From SZUA-100 sp965248135 (GTDB lineage Bacteria; Pseudomonadota; Alphaproteobacteria; Rhizobiales; Rhizobiaceae): 64,000 nt of DNA. Position 1 is the first letter of the stretch; the number at the start of each line of letters is the position of its first letter. The DNA is taken from positions 2,294,001 through 2,358,000 of the forward strand of contig CBDFIN010000012.1 in assembly GCA_965248135.1 (NCBI GenBank), read 5' to 3'. Of this stretch, positions 57,490-64,000 are shown piece by piece. Under the pieces are notes generated by a model. That model did not search any database, was not told the DNA's origin, and worked only from the letters and a program-made list of their open reading frames with translations. Position numbers and translations under genes: made by a program.

Positions 57490-58602
57490 TTAAAATTCCA
57501 CCACGCTGCGAATGGATTTGCCCGCATGCATGAGATCGAAGGCTTCATTGATCCGGTCCAGCGGCAATTTATGGGTGATCAGCGGATCAATTTCGATTTT
57601 TCCTTGCATGTACCAGTCGACAATTTTGGGAACGTCGGTGCGGCCTCTGGCACCACCAAAGGCCGTGCCGCGCCACGACCGGCCGGTGACAAGCTGGAAC
57701 GGACGGGTGGTTATTTCCTGGCCTGCGCCGGCAACACCGATGATGATTGATTCACCCCAGCCCTTGTGGGCACATTCAAGTGCTGCCCGCATGACCTTGA
57801 CATTGCCGATACACTCGAACGAATAGTCGGCCCCGCCACCGGTCAGTTCAACCAGGTGATCGACGAGATCGGTCTTACCAAGCTTGGAAGGATTGACAAA
57901 ATGGGTCATGCCGAATTTCTCGCCCCATTCCTTCTTGTCGTCGTTAAGATCGACACCGACAATCATGTTGGCGCCAACAAGCCGCAAGCCCTGAATAACG
58001 TTAAGGCCGATGCCGCCGAGGCCGAAGACAACACCGGTGCAACCGGGTTCGGCCTTGGCCGTATTGATCACCGCGCCGATGCCCGTGGTTACGCCGCAGC
58101 CGATATAGCAAACCTTGTCGAATGGCGCGTCATCGCGGATTTTTGCCAGCGCGATTTCCGGAACAACGGTAAAATTGGCGAAGGTCGAACAGCCCATATA
58201 GTGGAAGATCGGTTTGCCGCCGATGGAAAACCGGCTGCTGCCGTCGGGCATCAGCCCCTGGCCCTGGGTTGAGCGGATGGCCTGGCACAAATTAGTCTTG
58301 GGATTGAGGCAATATTCGCACTCCCGGCACTCGGGCGTATAAAGCGGGATAACGTGATCGCCCTTTTTCAAGGTCGTAACGCCCGGCCCCACATCGACCA
58401 CTACACCGGCGCCCTCGTGGCCCAATATGGCCGGAAAAATGCCCTCCGGGTCGGCACCCGAAAGGGTGAATTCATCGGTATGACAAATGCCCGTCGCCTT
58501 GATTTCAAGCAGCACCTCGCCCTGGCGCGGGCCATCCAGTTGAACGGTGGTAATTTCAAGGGGTTTTCCCGCTTCAAAAGCAACGGCTGCGCGTATGTCC
58601 AT
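57490..58602 (-). CDS. frmA: S-(hydroxymethyl)glutathione dehydrogenase / class III alcohol dehydrogenase
   Basis: A 370-residue glutathione-dependent formaldehyde dehydrogenase. Catalytic zinc and substrate region KATGICHTDEFTLSGADPEG (about residues 38-57), GHEGAGVVVDVGPGVTTLKK, structural zinc cysteines CRECEYCLNPKTNLC, and the NAD+ fold FGLGGIGLNVIQGLRLVGA. It oxidises S-hydroxymethylglutathione to S-formylglutathione. ATG 58602 is preceded by GGGAG; an upstream extension is not family-like. It is the first gene of the minus-strand run with the secreted protein, fghA, kbl and tdh. Confidence 0.94.
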   Translation of the reverse strand: MDIRAAVAFEAGKPLEITTVQLDGPRQGEVLLEIKATGICHTDEFTLSGADPEGIFPAILGHEGAGVVVDVGPGVTTLKKGDHVIPLYTPECRECEYCLNPKTNLCQAIRSTQGQGLMPDGSSRFSIGGKPIFHYMGCSTFANFTVVPEIALAKIRDDAPFDKVCYIGCGVTTGIGAVINTAKAEPGCTGVVFGLGGIGLNVIQGLRLVGANMIVGVDLNDDKKEWGEKFGMTHFVNPSKLGKTDLVDHLVELTGGGADYSFECIGNVKVMRAALECAHKGWGESIIIGVAGAGQEITTRPFQLVTGRSWRGTAFGGARGRTDVPKIVDWYMQGKIEIDPLITHKLPLDRINEAFDLMHAGKSIRSVVEF

Positions 58603-58661
58603 TGTGTTCTCCCGGTTTTGGCGACAGGTTACAGAACGCTGTTTTATGCGCAAGCAAATTT

Positions 58662-58749
58662 TGGTCGCATGGGCGAATTACCGCCGCTTGTGCTTCTGGT
58701 CGTATCAAAGGCAATACGAAATCAGAATCAATTGCAATATTGGTCGTAT
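58662..58749. promoter_or_regulatory. Three direct repeats TGGTCGYAT between frmA and the saccharopine dehydrogenase gene
   Basis: TGGTCGCAT (58662-58670), TGGTCGTAT (58697-58705) and TGGTCGTAT (58741-58749), all on the same strand, at spacings of 35 and 44 bp start to start. The last copy is the left part of an imperfect inverted repeat GGTCG-N7-CGACC (58742-58758). They lie between divergent genes and may be operators of a regulator of formaldehyde genes. Confidence 0.45.
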
Positions 58750-58789
58750 GGTGCGACCGTCAAATTGGCAATATAATGGCGGAAAGATT

Positions 58790-59845
58790 ATGGTGAAATT
58801 TCTATTGCGCGACGAGGCACGGCCAACCGAACGCCGGGCACCGATTATCCCTGATCACGCTGCCGAATTGCTTGAGCAGGGGCTGGTGCTTGACGTTGAA
58901 TCAAGCCGCAAAAGAATATTCCCCGACGAACGTTATCAACAGGCCGGCTGCAAAATCGTACCGGCGGGAAGCTGGCATAATGCATCGGCTGAAACCGTCA
59001 TTGTCGGCCTGAAGGAACTGCCGGACGAGCCCAAAAACCTGACCAATCCGATGGTCCATTTTGCCCATCTTTATAAGGAACAGACCGGCTGGCGTGAAGA
59101 ATTGCAACGTTTCGCACGTGGCGGCGGGGCGCTTTACGATATCGAATATCTCGCCAAAGAAGGGCGGCGCGTTGCCGCCTTTGGCTATTGGGCCGGATGG
59201 ATGGGCGCAGCACTCGCTTCATGGCGTTTTTTGGCCAAACAGAGCGGTAAATCAGGTCCGGTCGCTAATCTTGTCAGTTTTGACAACCGAGACGCCATAA
59301 TCAACGCGCTTGAAGCACTTGCCGGTCGCAGCAGCCCGAAAGCAATTGTTATCGGTGCTAAAGGCCGCTCCGGCAATGGCGCCATCGATGCCTTGAAAAT
59401 CGCCGGCGCCACCATCACCCAATGGGATATCGAGGAAACCGCCAATCTTGACCGCGATACGTTGCTTTCGCACGATATCCTGGTCAATTGCGTGCTGTTG
59501 ACCGGGCCCGGGCTGCTGCTTGCGACCCGCGACCACCTAAAATCACCCGCAAGCCGGTTGCAGATGATTTCCGATGTCGCCTGCGACCCGTTTTCGAGCT
59601 TTAACCCGTTGCCTATCTATGCCGCGCCGACCAGTTGGCAAAAGCCATTTGTCGATCTTGGCCAAAATGGCCAGGGCAAGGCGGTGGAACTGACGGCGAT
59701 TGATAATCTGCCATCGCTTGTTCCAAAAGAATCGTCACAGGATTTTTCCGCTCAATTCGCGCCTTGTCTTAAAAATTTCCCCGATGGCGAGGAATGGCAA
59801 GCCGCCGCCCAAATGTTTGCACGCAAACTGGCCGAGGCGAAGTAG
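58790..59845 (+). CDS. Saccharopine dehydrogenase (L-lysine-forming) family protein
   Basis: A 351-residue oxidoreductase of the NAD+-dependent saccharopine dehydrogenase / AlaDh-PNT group. The N-domain reads RDEARPTERRAPIIPDHAAE and SRKRIFPDERYQQAGCKIVP; FAHLYKEQTGWREELQRF and a NAD+ region KAIVIGAKGRSGNGAIDAL follow, with ISDVACDPFSSFNPLPIY (active-site stretch). It catalyses lysine-forming cleavage of saccharopine in relatives. ATG 58790 with GGAAAG upstream is chosen. A TATAAT (58772-58777) sits only 12 bp upstream, so the promoter may be further back. Divergent from frmA. Confidence 0.82.
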   Translation: MVKFLLRDEARPTERRAPIIPDHAAELLEQGLVLDVESSRKRIFPDERYQQAGCKIVPAGSWHNASAETVIVGLKELPDEPKNLTNPMVHFAHLYKEQTGWREELQRFARGGGALYDIEYLAKEGRRVAAFGYWAGWMGAALASWRFLAKQSGKSGPVANLVSFDNRDAIINALEALAGRSSPKAIVIGAKGRSGNGAIDALKIAGATITQWDIEETANLDRDTLLSHDILVNCVLLTGPGLLLATRDHLKSPASRLQMISDVACDPFSSFNPLPIYAAPTSWQKPFVDLGQNGQGKAVELTAIDNLPSLVPKESSQDFSAQFAPCLKNFPDGEEWQAAAQMFARKLAEAK

Positions 59846-59973
59846 CCGGCTGGCCAAGGCTGGCCAATGCTGGCAACATCGTGCGCTGGATGCCGCATCC
59901 CCATTGTGGGGAGGTCGAAACTGGCGTCAGCCAATTTCGGGTGGGGGTAATTCAGTTCCAGCAGCCCTGTCAC

Positions 59974-60642
59974 TCACCCATCAACCGTCGGTCCGAACTG
60001 CGCTTCAAAACACCGCCGCAACGCCACGTCAAGATCGCCCATGGTGACCGGCAGGCCGAGATCAACCAGACTGGTTACCCCGTGGCCTGAAATGCCGCAG
60101 GGCACGATGCCGTCATAATGTTCAAGCTCGGGGTCGACATTGATCGAGATACCGTGAAAACTGACCCAGCGCCGCAACCGGATGCCGATAGCGGCGATCT
60201 TGTCCTCGCGGCAACTGCCGTCGGCCAAGGGCGGTTTTTCAGGCCGCTGCACCCAAACGCCAACCCGGCCCTGACGCTTTTCGCCGGCAACATTAAATTC
60301 CGCCAAGGTGTCGATTACCCATTGTTCCAGCAGGGCTACGAGCTTGCGCACATCCTTTTCGCGGCTATTGAGATTTAGCATCACATAGGCCACCCGCTGG
60401 CCCGGCCCGTGATAGGTATATTGGCCGCCGCGCCCGGTCTTGTGGACGCGAAAGCGGTTCGGCGCCAAAAGATCGGCAGGTTTGGCGCTGGTGCCGGCGG
60501 TGTAGGTTGGCGCGTGCTGGCAAAGCCACACCTGTTCTGCCGCCTTGCCGTTAAAAATGGCCTCGACGGCGGCCTCCATGTCGCCAACGCATTGTTCATA
60601 AGGGGTTTGACCGGCAAATCGGCGCCACACTACCGGGTTCAT
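59974..60642 (-). CDS. lipB: Lipoyl(octanoyl) transferase
   Basis: A 222-residue octanoyltransferase that moves octanoate from acyl carrier protein to lipoyl domains. Diagnostic RGGQYTYHGPGQRVAYVML (about residues 72-90), the catalytic lysine in REDKIAAIGIRLRRWVSFHG (about 147) and cysteine in GIVPCGISGHGVTSL. It starts at ATG 60642, overlapping the stop of the leucine-rich-repeat gene (ATGA), so both are on one transcript and probably coupled. It converges on the saccharopine dehydrogenase. Confidence 0.93.
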   Translation of the reverse strand: MNPVVWRRFAGQTPYEQCVGDMEAAVEAIFNGKAAEQVWLCQHAPTYTAGTSAKPADLLAPNRFRVHKTGRGGQYTYHGPGQRVAYVMLNLNSREKDVRKLVALLEQWVIDTLAEFNVAGEKRQGRVGVWVQRPEKPPLADGSCREDKIAAIGIRLRRWVSFHGISINVDPELEHYDGIVPCGISGHGVTSLVDLGLPVTMGDLDVALRRCFEAQFGPTVDG

Positions 60643-62231
60643 GCCTGCGGCCTCCGCTTCCAATTATCAGGCCGGCCAAGGACATTGTCCATATGGTCGA
60701 GCGGTGACCAGTCAGTTACGCCGGTGTTTTCAAGATATACAAAAAGCAGGTTTTTTAACCCCGCCAGCGCCGAAATGTCGGAGATGTTTGTGCTGTCGAG
60801 GTCGAGTGTTTGCAGGTTGGACAGCTTTTCCAGCACGGCAATGTCGGTGATTTGAGTGTCGGAGAGATGGAGTATTTGCAGGCCGGTGAGGTTTTCCAGC
60901 ACGGTAATATCGGTGATGGACGTGCCGGAGAGGTCGAGCTGTTGCAGGCCGGTGAGGTTTCCCAGCACGGTAATATCGGTGATCTTGGTGCCGGAGAGAT
61001 CGAGCGTTTCCAGGCCGGTGAGACTTTCCAGCACGGTAATATCGGTGATCTTGGTGCCGGAGAGGTAGAGCTCTTGCAGGCCGGTGAGGTTTTCCAGCAC
61101 GGTAATATCGCTGATTTTAGTTCCCCAAGCTTTGAACGATTGAAGCCAATGAAAATTACCGAGTAGATTGACATCGGCGAAATCCGAATTATACACATCC
61201 AAATTCCGCACATTAACGGCAATCTCGTCTGGCACCGGCAGGTTTTTTCTCAATAGGCGTTCGGCTTGTTCTTCAGCCGCCTTTTGCACTTCCGGGTCGA
61301 CAGGGGGCGGTTCTTTCAGGCCATAATTCTCCATCGCCCGGCCAATATCCTCCATTGCATCGACGGTCGATTTTCCAGGATCTTTTTTGAATTCATCATA
61401 AAATTCGGCGATCCGCCTGATTCTCCCTGCGGTCCATGTCACCGCCCGGCCGGTCGCGTGGATGATGCTTTTGTATTTTTTGGTTTGGTCGACAACCGGT
61501 TTAAGCCATTCGCGGCTAAGTTCCGGTAATTGCAGCAGGCCCCGGCCATAGCGGTTGAGATTGAGCGCATCATGAAGAACCGCAATAAAATTGCCGCCCG
61601 CCTTGTTTTCCTGGTCGACAAGCTCTTCCGCCATGTCGATATCGTGTTTGATCGCCTCGTCCGCCTTTGCCGAACCGGCAATCGCCGCTTCGGTGGAGGC
61701 GGTTTGCGGATTATCCGCTTTGGCCGCAAGCGGCAGACTGTCGTCGATATTCTCCTGCGCCTGTCGGCTATAACATTCAAGCGCCGATTCAATCGCCCCC
61801 TTGAACCGTTGTAACGCCGTGTCGATCGCTTCTTCACGCCGCAACTTGTCGGGCAGATCGCCAAACGTTTCCGCTGTTTGTTCGGAAATAAAATGATCAA
61901 AGCGGATCGCCCGCAGTTCTTTATGGGCATTTTCCAGTGGTGCGCGGCAACCTTCTGCCGTGCCGTTTTTTAACCCCGCCAGCCCTTCCACCATGTCGCT
62001 CACCGCCAAATGCGGAAAATCCTCTGGCAGCCGGTTGGCCTTGCCAAGCTCTTCAAGCAGCTTTTGGCCGGCAACTGAAACCTGCTGCAGTTCATCGAGC
62101 AGATTACGGTCAGGTTTTTCGTATTTAAGGGCCATAACCGCAACTATAAGCAGCAACAAACAAGCCGCAAGGGCAGGGGGAAGATTTCGTCCTGTTTCAG
62201 CTTGATTATCTTGACCGTGCTTGATACACAC
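60639..62231 (-). CDS. Membrane-anchored leucine-rich-repeat protein
   Basis: A protein of about 530 residues. Residues about 17-36 are a membrane anchor (LPPALAACLLLLIVAVMALK). A long helical domain follows (about 40-350, with EELGKANRLPEDFPHL and SADKA-like stretches), then about seven 22-residue LRR units of the internalin/SDS22 type (ITDITVLENLTGLQELYLSG repeated) at residues about 360-515. The chosen start is GTG 62231: reading further upstream to 62339 runs through the antisense of the tRNA and cannot be protein. The repeats probably bind a protein. Stop overlaps lipB start. Confidence 0.8.
   Translation of the reverse strand: MCIKHGQDNQAETGRNLPPALAACLLLLIVAVMALKYEKPDRNLLDELQQVSVAGQKLLEELGKANRLPEDFPHLAVSDMVEGLAGLKNGTAEGCRAPLENAHKELRAIRFDHFISEQTAETFGDLPDKLRREEAIDTALQRFKGAIESALECYSRQAQENIDDSLPLAAKADNPQTASTEAAIAGSAKADEAIKHDIDMAEELVDQENKAGGNFIAVLHDALNLNRYGRGLLQLPELSREWLKPVVDQTKKYKSIIHATGRAVTWTAGRIRRIAEFYDEFKKDPGKSTVDAMEDIGRAMENYGLKEPPPVDPEVQKAAEEQAERLLRKNLPVPDEIAVNVRNLDVYNSDFADVNLLGNFHWLQSFKAWGTKISDITVLENLTGLQELYLSGTKITDITVLESLTGLETLDLSGTKITDITVLGNLTGLQQLDLSGTSITDITVLENLTGLQILHLSDTQITDIAVLEKLSNLQTLDLDSTNISDISALAGLKNLLFVYLENTGVTDWSPLDHMDNVLGRPDNWKRRPQA
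60841..61104 (-). repeat. Four near-identical 66-bp tandem repeats inside the LRR gene
   Basis: Units begin at 60841, 60907, 60973 and 61039, each encoding one 22-residue leucine-rich repeat. The units differ at few positions, so they look recently duplicated; flanking units on both sides are more divergent. Such near-identical DNA repeats allow copy-number change by recombination. Confidence 0.8.
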
Positions 62232-62246
62232 GGCCCACTTTACCGG

Positions 62247-62333
62247 GCGGTCGTGGCGGAACTGGTAGACGCGCAGCGTTGAGGTCGCTGTGGGGTAACA
62301 CCCGTGGAAGTTCGAGTCTTCTCGACCGCACCA
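62247..62333 (+). tRNA. tRNA-Leu (anticodon GAG)
   Basis: Acceptor stem GCGGTCG (62247-62253) pairs with CGACCGC (62323-62329), followed by discriminator A and encoded CCA (62331-62333). Anticodon stem CAGCG (62274-62278) pairs with CGCTG (62286-62290), loop TTGAGGT, anticodon GAG (62281-62283). The long variable arm and TTCGAGTC T-loop fit a class II leucine tRNA reading CUC/CUU. Total 87 bases. It is followed 125 bp later by an integrase reading frame, so it is the likely attachment site. Confidence 0.96.
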
Positions 62334-62458
62334 TCTCATCCATCGGTAACCTATTGGTATGAATAGATAAATCTATTTTAATAGAAATCAGGTTATTGAT
62401 TATCGCATAATAACGCACTACAAATTGCACTACATATGAAATTGTTTCAAAGCGAGCT

Positions 62459-63820
62459 ATGGCAAGACTTGCGTTTTCCACTCCCGTTGCGTCAGATCCT
62501 GACCGATATCTAAAGAAGCGCGGTCGGAGATGGCACTATGTACGGCGCGTACCAGCACATGTTGCGGATTACGACGGACGTGGAACGATTCAAGTTTCGT
62601 TGAAAACAGCGTCCCATGAGGTCGCGCGCATCAAACGGGACGCTTTCGAAAAGGCCGACGACCTCTACTGGTCCGGTCTTGCCGCCGGATAACGGGCGGA
62701 AACGGTCACCGATGCATACAGCGCGGCAAAGGCTCGGGCTTTGGCGCTTGGTTTCGAATATCTGTCATCTGGTAATATTGCTTCAAGACAACCACTTGAG
62801 GAGATTCTCGACCGCATTGAGAAGACCCGAGAAACCGGTGGCCGTGAGGCGCCATCGCTTCTTGGCGCGCACGATAAACCTGCTCTAAACGTCCGAGACG
62901 CGATGGAATTTTATTTCGACAAGATGGCTGCCGATGAAGCGCGCGGGATGAGTGATCATCAACGTGCCTCCTGGAAGAAGGTTAAACGATACGCCGCTGA
63001 GAGCTTCATATCGGCGGTCGAGAACAAACCGCTTCTCAAGATCACCCGTGCCGATGCCCAAATATACTACGAATACTGGCTTGACCGAATAAGCGGGTCC
63101 GAAGGCGGTAAAGGCATTTCGCCGAATTTTGCCAACCGCAATTTCGGGAACATGCGCAAATTGTTCAGGATCTACGCAAACTGGTTGGCACTTGATACCA
63201 GGAATCCTTTTGGCGGGCTGTCATTCCGCAATCGCAAGGGTGGCAAGCGGGTGGTTCCGCCGTTCGAAATTGAATGGATTAGGACAAAGATACTTCTTCC
63301 CGGCGCGTTGGGACACCTTAACGAGGAAGCGCGTTTCATATTCCTTGCGCTGATCGAGACCGGCTGCCGTCCGTCGGAAGTCTGTAATCTTCGTGCCGAG
63401 GATATTAAGCTCGAGCATGAGGTTCCACATCTTGCCATCCGCTTCCACTGCGATCGCATAATCAAGACCGAAGCGAGTGTCCGAGAAATCCCTTTGCTAG
63501 GTGTTTCTTTGGAGGCCATGAAACACGCGCCACAGGGCTTTCCACGATACCGTGACAAGGAAACAAATCTATCAGCAACATTAATGAAGGCGCTCAGATC
63601 GGCCAATCTACTTCCGTCAGAAATTCACGGGGTTTATTCAATGCGTCATGCTTTCGAAAAACGCATGCAGGAAGCTGGGCTGGACTATGACCTGAGATGC
63701 CGGCTCTTGGGTCACGCCAACAGCAGACCGCAATACGGCGATGGCGGATCCTTGGAATGGCGTAGGGGTCAGCTCAAAAAGATTGTGCTTTCCTTCGATC
63801 CAGCGGTTTTCTCGGCCTGA
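62459..63820 (+). pseudogene. Tyrosine-family phage/island integrase interrupted by one in-frame stop
   Basis: One continuous reading frame of about 453 codons, except for TAA at 62690-62692 after 77 codons. Both parts match a tyrosine recombinase: N-terminal DUF6538-like KKRGRRWHYVRRVPAHVADY, core SAM-like domain (KITRADAQIYYEYWLDRISG), catalytic Arg in ETGCRPSEVCNLRAED, SMRHAFEKRM (second Arg), LLGHANSRPQYGDGG with the nucleophile Tyr. The stop could be real decay, a sequencing error, or a readthrough/restart at 62741. Adjacent to tRNA-Leu, it would be the integrase of an element on the right. Confidence 0.85.
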
Positions 63821-64000
63821 ACACTCATTGCCGCTTCTTTGCAACATGCAGCCGTTTCGATCGACAGGCCAAGAGGTCCAACCCACTTTACCAGTCGCTC
63901 GAAAATAGGCCAGTAGGCTTCACCTTCTGGATGTGTTTCAATCAGGTCCGCAACATAGGGCAACGCCAACTCTATTCGCCGCTTCTTTTTCCGCCTATCC
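63769..64000 (-). CDS. Unknown protein, partial at the right edge
   Basis: An open frame runs from the window edge to a stop at 63769, at least 76 residues, and overlaps the integrase 3' end by 52 bp on the opposite strand. The visible part opens with a basic run and includes ALPYVADLIETHPEGEAYW, with two adjacent cysteines (AACCKEAA). No family recognised. Its start lies beyond the window. Partial overlap with another gene lowers confidence. Confidence 0.45.
   Translation of the reverse strand, partial: DRRKKKRRIELALPYVADLIETHPEGEAYWPIFERLVKWVGPLGLSIETAACCKEAAMSVQAEKTAGSKESTIFLS

Noticed and set aside
60841..61104. Regular 66-bp repeats, considered as a CRISPR array or other direct-repeat array
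   Set aside because: Units are contiguous with no spacers and translate as in-frame leucine-rich repeats of one protein.
62232..62339. Reading the LRR protein from an ATG at 62339
   Set aside because: The first 36 codons would be the antisense of the tRNA-Leu gene and its flank, a known source of false N-termini. The first plausible start after it is GTG 62231, ahead of the membrane helix.

Overview
The window reads as chromosomal DNA of an alphaproteobacterium, most likely of the order Hyphomicrobiales (Rhizobiales). The evidence is a DUF992 secreted protein, an ATP12 F1-ATPase assembly chaperone, the sufBCDS-sufT-sufA order, a cbiG-cobJ fusion inside a compact cobalamin operon, Bmt-type homocysteine methyltransferase and an AdhC/FghA formaldehyde pathway. 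No genus can be named from sequence alone. A DddP-like DMSP lyase hints at a marine or coastal habitat. Coding density is high: no gap without a gene exceeds 300 bases.

Layout, left to right. 1-6.9 kb: end of a UPF0173 hydrolase, then gatC, gatA and gatB (Glu-tRNA amidotransferase) interleaved with two GNAT acetyltransferases, a small conserved protein and a Cys/Met-metabolism PLP enzyme, then an opposing alpha/beta hydrolase. 7.2-14.5 kb: a complete SUF iron-sulfur operon (NifS-like desulfurase, sufB, two uncharacterised small ORFs, sufC, sufD, sufS, sufT, sufA). 14.5-20.5 kb: purB, a membrane protein and P1-family peptidase, and two divergent solute-binding proteins with no permease. 20.6-24.6 kb: parE, then a methyltransferase overlapping a HisC-like aminotransferase. 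24.7-28.5 kb: a CueR-type copper operon (copA, cueR, cytochrome c, cytochrome c'). 29-36.8 kb: two TerB-like proteins, then a cobalamin riboswitch driving a tightly overlapping operon (small membrane protein, cbiX, cobH, cobL, cobI, cbiG-cobJ, cobM).

36.9-48.7 kb: sulfur and one-carbon genes (YbdK-type ligase, D-cysteine desulfhydrase, TrmO, Bmt), a desaturase coupled to a PhnD-like protein, DUF992, a dddP candidate, an EamA permease, gpt, and an ABC exporter. 48.9-53.7 kb: a NitT/TauT-type ABC importer, ATP12 and a membrane-anchored class III cyclase. 53.7-58.6 kb, minus strand: operon frmA, secreted protein, fghA, kbl, tdh. 58.8-62.3 kb: a saccharopine dehydrogenase, lipB and a leucine-rich-repeat membrane protein. 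62.25-64 kb: tRNA-Leu(GAG) followed by a tyrosine integrase broken by one in-frame stop codon, which looks like the left edge of an integrated element running off the window.

The best-supported unusual items are: a B12 riboswitch whose 3' box contains the Shine-Dalgarno sequence of the first cobalamin gene; copper control of two haem proteins together with a Cu(I) pump; two small unknown proteins inserted in the SUF operon; a DddP homolog keeping every metal ligand and the catalytic Asp; a secreted unknown protein inside a formaldehyde operon; and several clean palindromes in regulatory gaps.
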